From the NCBI GenBank assembly GCA_050253535.1, contig JBFWIW010000058.1, positions 1 to 20,251 of the forward strand: a DNA stretch of 20,251 nt, read 5' to 3'. Positions 1 to 6,210 of the stretch are shown here, one piece after another. Both the position numbers and the translations under genes were made by a program. Within the stretch, counting starts at the first letter, position 1. Each line of letters opens with the position of its first letter. A model generated the notes under the pieces. The model was given only the letters and a program-made list of their open reading frames with translations. It did not search any database and was not told where the DNA came from. The DNA is from JBFWIW01 sp050253535 (lineage in GTDB: Bacteria; Bacillota; Clostridia; Oscillospirales; Oscillospiraceae).

Positions 1-435
1 TGCGATGGATAGAACTATAGAGAGCATGGCGTCTGTGCTGCTGAGAGATAAGATACTGCCGAACATGTAATTGTTGAGGTCGGTATTCATACCGGAACGG
101 AGTGAAATGACCATGACGCCTATTGCGAGTGCACCGCTGGATATGAGAGCTATCGCGGAATCGCCGTTTATCCTGCTCGTCTCAGAAAGATGCAGAAGGA
201 CGATAGCTGCAATTACGACGGTTGGGATCGCGACTGCAAGCGGCGCGACATTGAACGCAGCTGCGAAAGCCAGAGCGCCGAAGCCGACATGGGATAGTCC
301 GTCTCCTATCATGGAATACCGTTTTAAGACGAGACACACGCCCAGAAGCGCCGCACAGAGGGACACGAGAACACCGACAACGACAGCCCGCGAGAGAAAG
401 GGGTAGGACATCATTTCAATGACTACTTTTATCAA
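1..435 (-). CDS. znuB: Metal ABC transporter permease, ZnuB-like (3' end cut by window edge)
   Basis: Inner-membrane permease of an ABC-3 family zinc or manganese importer. Only the first 145 codons lie in the window. The translation shows several hydrophobic membrane segments (about residues 13-36, 48-80 and 95-112), separated by the family-typical stretch RYSMIGDGLSHVGFGALA. The start is probably a TTG at 435-433 that overlaps the TGA of the ATPase gene, because a GGAGG lies 9 bases upstream inside that gene. An in-frame ATG pair at 414-409 is the alternative. It is the last gene seen in the fur-znuA-znuC-znuB operon. The family is clear; whether the metal is zinc or manganese is inferred from the neighbours. 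Confidence 0.88.
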   Translation of the reverse strand, partial: MIKVVIEMMSYPFLSRAVVVGVLVSLCAALLGVCLVLKRYSMIGDGLSHVGFGALAFAAAFNVAPLAVAIPTVVIAAIVLLHLSETSRINGDSAIALISSGALAIGVMVISLRSGMNTDLNNYMFGSILSLSSTDAMLSIVLSIA

Positions 436-1139
436 TGGGAACACCCTCCAAGATAGGATCGGCCGATTTTGCTCTCCATGTACTGCTCCGCCGTACCGTA
501 AAAAAGCTGTTTACGTCCCAGATGCAGGATGTGGGACGCGTTGGAGACAGCTTCTTTAATATCGTGCGAGACCATAATTACTGTGAGATTATACTTGGAA
601 TTGAGTTTCTTTATGAGTTGATAGAGTTCGGCGGACGCGACCGGGTCGAGCCCTGCGACCGGCTCGTCCAGGAGCAGGAGCTTCTTTGTGGCACAGAGCG
701 CGCGGGCAAGGAGGACCCTTTGCTGCTGACCGCCCGACAGTTCCTGATAACATTTGTTTCTGAGACCTTCAATTCCCATGAGGCCAAGCTTTTTACGGGC
801 GTCTTCTTTGTCGGTTCTTGAATAGAAAGCGCGGGTTTTCAGGCTGTTCAGCCTGCCCGAAAGGACGACTTCCATGACACTCGCCGGGAAGTCCTTCTGC
901 AGGGCGGTTTGCTGCGGCAGATAACCTATTTCGCTGGGCTTCAGCCCGTCAGCCAGGATTATCTCGCCCTCCAGCGGGGACTTCAAATTCAGAAGCCCTT
1001 TTATAAGCGTTGACTTGCCGGAGCCATTCTCACCTAAAACGCAGAGATAGTCTTGAGGCTCCACCTTGAAGTTTACACCTTTTAGCACGGTCTGCCCATC
1101 ATAGCCAAGGGAGACGCCGCGGCATTCGAGATAAGCCAT
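432..1139 (-). CDS. znuC: Metal ABC transporter ATP-binding protein, ZnuC-like
   Basis: Cytoplasmic ATPase that powers the adjacent permease. The 235-residue protein has every ABC motif: Walker A GENGSGKST (36-44), Q-loop Gln76, signature LSGGQ (134-138), Walker B LLLLDEP (154-160) and switch His192. Length is normal for ZnuC/AdcC/MntB-type ATPases. The frame stays open upstream to about 1340, but that part is the receptor gene read in another frame. The ATG at 1139 starts one base after the receptor stop codon, which fits translational coupling. It lies between the receptor gene and the permease gene in one operon. Zinc is the most likely metal, given a Fur-family regulator and a ZnuA-like receptor in the same unit. 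Confidence 0.93.
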   Translation of the reverse strand: MAYLECRGVSLGYDGQTVLKGVNFKVEPQDYLCVLGENGSGKSTLIKGLLNLKSPLEGEIILADGLKPSEIGYLPQQTALQKDFPASVMEVVLSGRLNSLKTRAFYSRTDKEDARKKLGLMGIEGLRNKCYQELSGGQQQRVLLARALCATKKLLLLDEPVAGLDPVASAELYQLIKKLNSKYNLTVIMVSHDIKEAVSNASHILHLGRKQLFYGTAEQYMESKIGRSYLGGCSH

Positions 1140-1140
1140 A

Positions 1141-2088
1141 TCAGTAAAGTGCCTCCTTAAGAACGTCTGCGTTATTGTACATGAGGTCAAGGTAGGTTGT
1201 GCCGGATTCGAAGTCTTCCTTCGAGACATTATGGCAGGAGTGGAACAGCAGCTTTTTGCAGCCGGTCTCCTCACATATGGTGTCCGCCATCTTCTGATTT
1301 GAAAGTTCGATGTAGAAGACCACGGGTATATTCTCATCACTTACCTTATCGATGAGAAACGCGACCGTCGCCGCCGAGGGTTCGATTTCGGATGTGCAGC
1401 CGGGGAACGCGGCAAAGTAGGAGAGACCGTATGCCTCGGTGAAGTAGCGGAGCGGAAAACGGTCGGCGAAAACTACGGTCGTCCGTTTGGCGCCGGCCAC
1501 TATTTCGGAAAACTTAGCGTCCAGCTGGTTTAGCTCCGCTACATAGTTGCTGCAGTTCTCATTATAGTAGTCCGAATTGTTGGGGTCGGACGTACAGAGG
1601 GCATCTGCAATCTTCTGGGTAATTAATATGGCGTTGCTCGGGGAAGTCCAGACGTGCTCGTCATATTCGACTTCGCCATCGTTCTCCTGTTCATTTACTT
1701 CCATACCTTCTATATATTCCTCGGCGAGAGCCTCAACGCAGTCCATGAGAGTCACGATGGTCATACTGCTCGTGTCTATGGCGTCCAAAATACCGCTGAC
1801 CCAGGTATCGGACTCACCGCCGACGTAGATGAATACGTCGCACGCCTGAATCTCTATGATGTCCTGCGGCGTCGGTTCATAGGAGTGACTCTCCGAAGCG
1901 GGCGGCAGGAGCATGGTGATGTCGGCCCGGTCACCGGCGATCTGGCGCGCAAAATCATAGGGCGGAAATATGGTGGAGACGATTTTGATTTTGCCGTCGT
2001 CCGGCACGGCCGTGCTCGCAGGCGCGCAGCCCGAAATCAGGGATAGAGCAAAAACAACGGCAATAAAAGCACCAGCAAATTTGCGCAT
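1141..2088 (-). CDS. znuA: Metal-binding lipoprotein receptor, ZnuA-like
   Basis: Extracellular substrate-binding lipoprotein (cluster A-I family) that delivers metal to the permease. It has 315 residues. A lipoprotein signal ends in LISGC, so Cys21 would carry the lipid anchor. Likely metal ligands are His68 (in ESHSYEPTP) and His145 (in YDEHVW). The usual third His, ahead of the YFTEAYGL stretch, is replaced by Asp209-Arg210 (ADRFPLRYF). The linker before His145, often His-rich in zinc receptors, is Glu/Asp-rich here (residues 129-144). His283 and His286 near the end may contribute. A GGAGG 10 bases upstream supports the ATG at 2088. It sits 51 bases after the Fur-family gene. Family assignment is firm; metal specificity is inference. 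Confidence 0.9.
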   Translation of the reverse strand: MRKFAGAFIAVVFALSLISGCAPASTAVPDDGKIKIVSTIFPPYDFARQIAGDRADITMLLPPASESHSYEPTPQDIIEIQACDVFIYVGGESDTWVSGILDAIDTSSMTIVTLMDCVEALAEEYIEGMEVNEQENDGEVEYDEHVWTSPSNAILITQKIADALCTSDPNNSDYYNENCSNYVAELNQLDAKFSEIVAGAKRTTVVFADRFPLRYFTEAYGLSYFAAFPGCTSEIEPSAATVAFLIDKVSDENIPVVFYIELSNQKMADTICEETGCKKLLFHSCHNVSKEDFESGTTYLDLMYNNADVLKEALY

Positions 2089-2139
2089 TAAATGGGAACC
2101 TCCAAAACCTAAAAGTGGGGGACAGGGGAGAGGGAAATA

Positions 2140-2553
2140 TTATTTTTCGGGATTAAATCTGCACGACTCGCATCTTCCAAACAGAAGCGTCTTCTTTTCA
2201 TCAAGCTCGAAATTGTTTATAGCGCGTATTTTGCCCTGAAACAGGTCTGACATCTCGTCATCCATGTGTATAAGCTTACCGCAGCCGAGACACTTAAGGT
2301 GCAGGTGATAGCTGCAGCGTTCACCGTCTACAAGCTGGTATAGAAACTGGCGGCTGGTGCCGTTGACAAAACGCCGGACAAGCCCCTCTTCGACAAGTTT
2401 CTTAATTAGGCGGTACACCGTGCTCTTAGCGGGCGGGTCGCGCCTCTGTGAAAGGGCCTCAAAAATCTCAACGATCTTATATTGCCGCTCCGGGTTTTCG
2501 TGAAGAAAATCCAGAAGCCGGCGCCGCTGTTCAGTCAGATAAACCTGTTTCAA
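2140..2553 (-). CDS. Fur-family metalloregulator, probably Zur-like
   Basis: DNA-binding repressor of the Fur/Zur/PerR family, 137 residues with the TTG start at 2553. That start is chosen because AGGAGAGG lies 7 bases upstream and the family N-terminal helix begins there; the upstream open frame runs back through the promoter. The winged helix covers about residues 5-75 (AKSTVYRLIKKLVEEGLV is the recognition region). The C-terminal part carries two CxxC pairs (Cys88/Cys91 and Cys128/Cys131), the usual structural zinc site, and HLHLKC plus His96 for the sensory site. It is the first gene of the metal-uptake operon, so zinc-responsive control of its own operon is likely. I found no clear palindromic Fur, Zur or PerR box at the promoter. 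Confidence 0.88.
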   Translation of the reverse strand: MKQVYLTEQRRRLLDFLHENPERQYKIVEIFEALSQRRDPPAKSTVYRLIKKLVEEGLVRRFVNGTSRQFLYQLVDGERCSYHLHLKCLGCGKLIHMDDEMSDLFQGKIRAINNFELDEKKTLLFGRCESCRFNPEK

Positions 2554-2589
2554 TACAGTTCCTCTCCTGAATTTGAGAATAACTCTTAA

Positions 2590-2619
2590 ATTATAATAGA
2601 CTGTGCGGAATTTTGTCAA
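2590..2619 (-). promoter_or_regulatory. Sigma-A type promoter of the metal-uptake operon
   Basis: On the minus strand a perfect -35 TTGACA (2619-2614) and perfect -10 TATAAT (2595-2590) are separated by 18 bases. They lie about 37 bases upstream of the regulator start, directly after the terminator of the preceding unit. Confidence 0.85.
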
Positions 2620-2626
2620 CTTTATT

Positions 2627-2659
2627 AAAAAAAAGCAGAGCATATAAAATATGCTCTGC
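2627..2659 (-). terminator. Rho-independent terminator after the NlpC/P60 gene
   Basis: A perfect 10-bp stem (2635-2644 with 2650-2659) and a 5-base loop are followed on the minus strand by an uninterrupted run of eight T (2634-2627). It lies 38 bases after the NlpC/P60 stop codon. Confidence 0.92.
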
Positions 2660-2697
2660 AAAATATTAATCAGGACGTCCACGCGGAAAAGTATGTA

Positions 2698-3603
2698 CTA
2701 CTCGGCGATACGCCTTGCTCCGAAGTAAACTCTCATGTAATAGGCTGAGTAGAGGTTTGAAACGATGACGCCGGTAGTCGAAGTTGATGCGTGTACAAAC
2801 TGGCCGTTGCCTATGTAGATACCGACGTGAGTTACGGAAGAACCGTTAGAGGAGAAGAAGACCAGATCGCCGGACTTAAGATCGGACTTGGAAACCTCGG
2901 TGCCGTTGTACTTGAATTGCTGCGAAGCCGTTCTCGTAAGCGTGTAACCATTCTGTCCATACACATATTGTACAAGACCGGAGCAGTCAAAACCGACGCT
3001 TGGAGATTCGGAACCGTAGACGTATCTGTATCCGACATACTGAAGAGCGCAATTGACGATCTGCTGCCCAACGGTTGAGGAATCAGAACTGGAACTGGAG
3101 ATGGAAGTTGACGAACCGATGATATCCATGTAATCGGAACGGACATAACCCGTATTGCCGCTGTAACGGACTTTATACCAGCCATTGTTTATGCCGATTA
3201 CGGTCATTTCAGTGTTGTTTGAATATGTAGAGATGACACTGCTGCTCGTACTGGGGAGGGTTCTCATACAGACGTCGTCTCCTGCAATTGTGCCTATGGC
3301 GTTAAAGTTCTCGGCCTTAAGAATGTTCTTAAGATAGGAGCAGTCGACATAACCGATTGAACCTTTATAATTGACCTTGTACCAGGTGTCCGTCGTCTTT
3401 TCCAAGATGACAACGATGGTTTCTCCGGGGATAGCTGATACAATATCATTATCTGTGCCTGGGGCGGAGCGGATGTTCAGATTAGTGGCTGACACGGTCG
3501 CCGCGCCGAAAGCAATTTCGGCGGCGGAAGCGTCTATCGCAAAAAAAGAAAATAGAAGCGCAAGTGCCAGCACAAGAAAAAGTGTTCTTTTAGCAGTTCT
3601 CAT
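2698..3603 (-). CDS. Secreted peptidoglycan endopeptidase: signal peptide, two SH3b domains, NlpC/P60
   Basis: Predicted cell-wall hydrolase of 301 residues acting outside the membrane on peptide stems of peptidoglycan. A Sec signal occupies about residues 1-28 (likely cut after DASA). Two bacterial SH3 domains follow (about 35-92 and 101-161, both with the NLNIRSAPGT / VCMRTLPSTS pattern and a GYV strand), then a Ser-rich linker (164-177) and the NlpC/P60 domain (about 179-300). Catalytic residues are visible: Cys207 in FDCSGL, His259 in THVGIYIG, and His271 in FVHAS as the likely third residue. The gene begins 25 bases after the small conserved gene upstream, with no terminator between them, so the two are probably cotranscribed. 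It may act in growth, separation or sporulation; the sequence does not decide. Confidence 0.92.
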   Translation of the reverse strand: MRTAKRTLFLVLALALLFSFFAIDASAAEIAFGAATVSATNLNIRSAPGTDNDIVSAIPGETIVVILEKTTDTWYKVNYKGSIGYVDCSYLKNILKAENFNAIGTIAGDDVCMRTLPSTSSSVISTYSNNTEMTVIGINNGWYKVRYSGNTGYVRSDYMDIIGSSTSISSSSSDSSTVGQQIVNCALQYVGYRYVYGSESPSVGFDCSGLVQYVYGQNGYTLTRTASQQFKYNGTEVSKSDLKSGDLVFFSSNGSSVTHVGIYIGNGQFVHASTSTTGVIVSNLYSAYYMRVYFGARRIAE

Positions 3604-3628
3604 TGTGCAAAGTACCTTTCAGAATAGA

Positions 3629-3931
3629 CTATTTGGAGCTAAGTGCCCTTTCAAGCCAGACGGAAGCGACATCGATCGCCGAGTAAAGACTGTCCTTTTC
3701 GGTCTTTTTTACTATTCTGTCTCTAGTTTTCAGGTCAGAGTCCGTAAGCTGGAGCTGAACACTAACCTTTGTCGCGACCTCTAGATCATCGACTTTTTTG
3801 GTGGAGAGGATCTGGAGCTGTACGATGTACTTGTCGGACATGCTGCCGTAATATATAAGGTTGTCCTTTCTCATGAGGGGATGACCCTTGTATTCAAGCA
3901 GCTCAGATATTTCGGTTTTTGGTGTGGTCAT
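3629..3931 (-). CDS. Conserved small cytoplasmic protein of unknown function
   Basis: A 100-residue hydrophilic protein with no signal peptide or membrane segment. I do not recognise a named domain. The N-terminal half reads like alternating beta strands (residues 13-62, for example NLIYYGSMSDKYIVQLQIL), the end like a helix (79-97, LYSAIDVASVWLERAL). It is probably real: GGAGG lies 7 bases before the ATG, a near-consensus promoter lies just upstream, and codon use resembles its neighbours. It is the first gene of a two-gene unit with the NlpC/P60 peptidase, which could hint at an envelope-linked role, but that is only context. Confidence 0.75.
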   Translation of the reverse strand: MTTPKTEISELLEYKGHPLMRKDNLIYYGSMSDKYIVQLQILSTKKVDDLEVATKVSVQLQLTDSDLKTRDRIVKKTEKDSLYSAIDVASVWLERALSSK

Positions 3932-3959
3932 ATTGGACCTCCAATCTCAACGTAACCAA

Positions 3960-3988
3960 ATTGTAACACATTGTATCCTCATTGTCAA
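3960..3988 (-). promoter_or_regulatory. Sigma-A type promoter for the small-protein/NlpC unit
   Basis: On the minus strand -35 TTGACA (3988-3983), a 17-base spacer and -10 TACAAT (3965-3960). It lies about 29 bases upstream of the ATG at 3931. Confidence 0.82.
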
Positions 3989-4054
3989 TCAACAATTACT
4001 ATCTTAACCAATTTTAAGTATATAAAAACACAGCTGAATTTTGTGATAAATGCA

Positions 4055-4083
4055 AAAACGATGCGCATAAAACGCATCGTTTT
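4055..4083 (-). terminator. Probable terminator after ireB
   Basis: A perfect 11-bp stem (4055-4065 with 4073-4083) and a 7-base loop. The minus-strand outflow is TTTT from the stem itself plus one more T, so the T-tract is short. It is 36 bases downstream of the ireB stop. No gene reads into it from the other side. Confidence 0.65.
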
Positions 4084-4119
4084 CGGTTAATATATGGTTT
4101 TTTGTCATAAAAAATCAGG

Positions 4120-4371
4120 TTATTTTTTCTCGAGATAACTGATGACGAGCTCCTGCAGGAGTTCGTCGCGATCCAGATGGCAGATCAGGCTCCTGGCATT
4201 GTTATAATTTGTAATATATGTTGGATCCTCCGACAGGATATATCCAACAAGCTGATTCACAGGATTATATCCCTTTACTTTCAGGGAATTATAGACGGAA
4301 GAGATAATCTCCCGTGTTTCCGTGCGCTTGTCGCTCACGTCGAATTTTCTTGTGTAGTCCATATCCTGCAT
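4120..4371 (-). CDS. ireB: IreB family regulatory phosphoprotein (UPF0297)
   Basis: Small cytoplasmic protein of 83 residues, the standard length of this Firmicute family. In Enterococcus the homologue is a substrate of the PASTA-domain Ser/Thr kinase IreK and affects cephalosporin tolerance. Family features are plain: the N-terminal DYTRKFDVSD with Thr7 in the phosphoacceptor region, the central KGYNPVNQLVGYILSEDPTYI (33-53), and the C-terminal RDELLQELVISYLEKK. The ATG at 4371 is chosen over longer in-frame starts because GGAGG lies 8 bases upstream and the promoter lies inside the longer reading. In Bacillus relatives this gene sits with alaS, ruvX and a DUF1292 gene; none is beside it here, and it appears to be a single-gene unit. 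Confidence 0.92.
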   Translation of the reverse strand: MQDMDYTRKFDVSDKRTETREIISSVYNSLKVKGYNPVNQLVGYILSEDPTYITNYNNARSLICHLDRDELLQELVISYLEKK

Positions 4372-4411
4372 AGCTATGACCTCCCTGCCGGAAACATAAT
4401 TTATTATAGCT

Positions 4412-4439
4412 ATTATATCAAAAATAATGTAAGTGTAAA
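4412..4439 (-). promoter_or_regulatory. Sigma-A type promoter for ireB
   Basis: On the minus strand -35 TTTACA (4439-4434), a 16-base spacer and a perfect -10 TATAAT (4417-4412), about 41 bases ahead of the ireB ATG in an AT-rich stretch. Confidence 0.72.
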
Positions 4440-4563
4440 GTATTTTTTCCAAAAATAAGAAAAAAAGAGAATAGATACTATTACTTAACACATAAATAAA
4501 GTTTCGCGCAGTATTTGCATTCGACAGATTAAAATTATTTTTACCCACGGGCTTGCGCTGCGG

Positions 4564-4607
4564 AAAAATACCCCGGCATAACGGCAAATCATACCGCTAT
4601 ACCGGGG
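4564..4607 (-). terminator. Terminator of the spore coat operon
   Basis: A 14-bp stem (4571-4584 with 4594-4607), GC-rich at its base with two G-U type pairs and a 9-base loop. On the minus strand it is followed by TATTTTT. It lies 42 bases after the CotF-like gene. The plus side also ends in TTTT, so it could work in both directions. Confidence 0.82.
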
Positions 4608-4648
4608 CTTTTCCATAAGACATAGAATGCCGCTTCTGATGCTTTCAG

Positions 4649-4927
4649 TTACTGAGCGGAAGCGAATTTCTGACGTGCAGCTGTTATTTTCTGCTGCTGC
4701 GCGGGCTCGGCGTTATACCAGCCGTGGGCCTGCATCGATGAAAAAATATCTGCCTGAATTTTGTGTTCTTCATCGAGAATGCCGAGCATGGCGTTTCTGA
4801 GCTGCTCGCACGTGCACTCGCCGGCATAGGTGTTGTAGCTTGATGTCAGCAGTTTCTGTGAAATGAGCGAATCCTCTAAGATGTGTTTCTCGCTTAAAAT
4901 TTGAGCGCAACCGTTTGGATCTGACAT
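4649..4927 (-). CDS. Spore coat protein, CotF family
   Basis: A 92-residue protein matching the Coat F domain over its whole length. Recognisable parts are the helix LEDSLISQKLLTSSYNTYAGEC (17-38), CEQLRNAMLGILDEEHKIQADIFSSM (40-65) and the family-typical HGWYNAEPA ending (68-76). The family is a small, mostly helical component of the endospore coat, assembled in the mother cell. GAGGAGG lies 6 bases before the ATG. It follows the 61-residue gene after 12 bases, so the two form a short operon that would be expected to come on late in sporulation. No promoter of a sporulation sigma factor could be assigned with confidence. Confidence 0.88.
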   Translation of the reverse strand: MSDPNGCAQILSEKHILEDSLISQKLLTSSYNTYAGECTCEQLRNAMLGILDEEHKIQADIFSSMQAHGWYNAEPAQQQKITAARQKFASAQ

Positions 4928-4939
4928 TTTATTCCTCCT

Positions 4940-5125
4940 CTACTGTAAAAAGGTCATTAACGTATCAAAGTGCTGCTGATGCTTCTGCGCTATAGAGCCT
5001 AGTTCCTGCTGGAGCCGGGTATCATTACAGAGGCAGGCCATTGCCTGATACTTTTTTACGAGAGTCTGTTCGTGACCTATCTGGTCTTCGAGAGCGGTTA
5101 GCTCTTTTGCCGTAAGATTTGCCAT
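4940..5125 (-). CDS. Small CotF-associated protein, probably spore coat related
   Basis: A 61-residue helical protein starting MANLTAKELTALEDQIGHEQ. Two predicted amphipathic helices (about 5-32 and 36-59) carry His18, Glu19, His48 and His52 in positions that recall half of a ferritin-like bundle. It resembles the short partner that often precedes CotF genes in Clostridia (from memory, not from a search). GGGAGG lies 7-8 bases before the ATG. It is the first gene of the unit with the CotF protein, 12 bases apart. Function beyond coat association is unknown; metal binding by the His/Glu residues is only a possibility. Confidence 0.78.
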   Translation of the reverse strand: MANLTAKELTALEDQIGHEQTLVKKYQAMACLCNDTRLQQELGSIAQKHQQHFDTLMTFLQ

Positions 5126-5195
5126 GTTTTTTCCTCCCTATTCATTGGAATTCAACTTCTAGTATTCCACTTGAAAGGGTGATTATTCGTATGGC

Positions 5196-5231
5196 AAATC
5201 ACGGAATAATTAGGTTATTATTCCGTGATTT
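5196..5231. terminator. Perfect 15-bp hairpin between the coat operon and the 194-residue gene
   Basis: Arms 5196-5210 and 5217-5231 pair perfectly around a 6-base loop. It sits 24 bases after the stop of the minus-strand gene at 5255-5839, so a terminator role is likely. However, no T-run follows on either strand, and it also lies 71 bases upstream of the coat operon start, so an operator role cannot be excluded. Confidence 0.5.
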
Positions 5232-5254
5232 AAGCTATTCTTGCTGCTTTAAGC

Positions 5255-5839
5255 TTATGGAATAAGCTTGCCGTTGCGTACGCGGAAAACGACGTAATTA
5301 TTTCCATCGATTATTTCTGACCGTCCGAAACAAAAAACTGGCATGAGAGGGAACGGTGCGCCCAGAATAATCGGGATGGCGATAAGCTGACTATTCCCGT
5401 CTTCCATAGTGAGGGCGCCTGTCACATCGCGGCAGGCGGAGGCGATATCCGCGTCTGAGAAAAGAGAGGCAGCATCGTATGCGGGAAGCCATAAAGGGGA
5501 CTCCGGTGGGGCAATGACGGCAGTTTTCTCCTCAGGTTCCGGTTTTTGTTCCGGCGCCTCCCGGCCGCGCAAAAAGCAGCGTGAGATGTCAGAGAGGCCC
5601 ATATCACTCAGCATGTTTTTTGTGATACGTTTTTTAAATACAAGCTTTCCGTCCTCCGGCAGCATAACGCCAAGCGAAGCGGTTTTCTCTCCGGAAACAC
5701 AGTATAGACGCAATACGTCCGGCGAAAAGTATTGACAGGAACACTGAAAGAGATAAGCCGCCCCATCGCGCTCAACAATGAGACTGCCGATTAGAGTTTC
5801 TCCGTAGTATACGTCATAATTGCCTAAAATATCGTTCAT
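5255..5839 (-). CDS. Unrecognised 194-residue two-domain protein
   Basis: I do not recognise the function. The predicted protein has an N-terminal beta-rich domain (about 1-92; GNYDVYYGETLIGSLIVERDG opens it, with Cys33, Cys35 and Cys47), a Pro/Glu-rich linker (94-115, including EQKPEPEEKTA) and a C-terminal beta-rich domain (about 118-194). No signal peptide or membrane segment is convincing from the start used here. The ATG at 5839 is preferred because GAGGTG lies 6 bases upstream; an in-frame ATG at 5884 would add a hydrophobic stretch but has no ribosome site. A TATAAT-like element on the minus strand near 5874-5879 is a possible -10 with no good -35. It neighbours spore coat genes, which does not prove a sporulation role. 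Confidence 0.7.
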   Translation of the reverse strand: MNDILGNYDVYYGETLIGSLIVERDGAAYLFQCSCQYFSPDVLRLYCVSGEKTASLGVMLPEDGKLVFKKRITKNMLSDMGLSDISRCFLRGREAPEQKPEPEEKTAVIAPPESPLWLPAYDAASLFSDADIASACRDVTGALTMEDGNSQLIAIPIILGAPFPLMPVFCFGRSEIIDGNNYVVFRVRNGKLIP

Positions 5840-5884
5840 AGGTGTCACCTCAAATAAAAGAAGTCCATGTAAAATTATATGCAC

Positions 5885-6155
5885 GGATTTTCTTAGCTTG
5901 GCGATAAACTCTGCTGGACCGGAATTGAATGCGTCATTTTCCGTGACATACGCAAGTGACGCGCCGCAGGGCGTTACCGCCTGACGGCCGCGTACAAGCG
6001 TTTACGCAGTAAATTCTGCCGAGGATGTCAATCAAACGGGGCACCCCACGCGGCAGCAGCCGCGTGGGGATAATAACACTTCTCAAGACAGCTGCGGCTG
6101 AGCAGACGTCATCCGTTCTCCTCGTCGGATAAGCCCAAGGGAATATTTCGACAGT
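5885..6155. other. Gene-free, highly self-complementary intergenic region; candidate structured RNA
   Basis: This stretch has no plausible gene on either strand but is rich in inverted repeats. The clearest is an 11-bp perfect stem with arms CCCCACGCGGC and GCCGCGTGGGG around AGCA (6043-6068). Another GC-rich hairpin lies near 5961-5994 (GCCG and CAGG pairing with CGCCTG and CGGC). Longer pairings such as AAAT/ATTT and CGAGGA/TCCTCG could close 6011 to about 6150 into one folded unit. A strong two-way hairpin follows at 6156-6194. I could not match it to RNase P, SRP, tmRNA or a known riboswitch by eye, and a 6S-like RNA is not excluded. Strand is unknown. Confidence 0.4.
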
Positions 6156-6194
6156 AAAAAAGTCCGTACATTAATGTTATGTACGGACTTTTTT
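6156..6194 (-). terminator. Strong two-way terminator
   Basis: Arms 6156-6171 and 6179-6194 form a perfect 16-bp stem with a 7-base loop. The outer six pairs are A-T, so each strand ends in a run of six T. It lies 17 bases after the stop of the minus-strand gene at 6211-6759 and would also end any plus-strand RNA from the preceding gene-free region. Confidence 0.9.
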
Positions 6195-6210
6195 GCTTAT
6201 GTATGGTAAT

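Noticed and set aside
1140..1340. Extension of the ABC ATPase frame by 67 codons upstream.
   Set aside because: This stretch is the end of the receptor gene read in another frame, and it has no ABC similarity. The ATG at 1139 starts the normal family sequence.
2560..2620. Palindromic Fur, Zur or PerR box at the metal operon promoter.
   Set aside because: Only weak partial symmetry is present between the -10 and the ribosome site; nothing resembles the known 15-base boxes.
2554..2682. Longer start for the Fur-family protein at 2682.
   Set aside because: The extension would read through the terminator at 2627-2659 and the consensus promoter at 2590-2619.
4372..4587. A 155-residue version of IreB.
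   Set aside because: The extra 72 codons cover the promoter and AT-rich spacer. The family N-terminus begins at the ATG with GGAGG upstream.
5126..5200. Sporulation sigma-factor promoter of the coat operon (CATACGAA-like on the minus strand near 5186-5193).
   Set aside because: The -10 match is partial and no fitting -35 is found at the right distance.
5885..6155. Firm assignment as 6S RNA, RNase P RNA, SRP RNA or tmRNA.
   Set aside because: None of the conserved elements I know for RNase P, SRP or tmRNA is visible, and a 6S fold cannot be judged without a covariance search.
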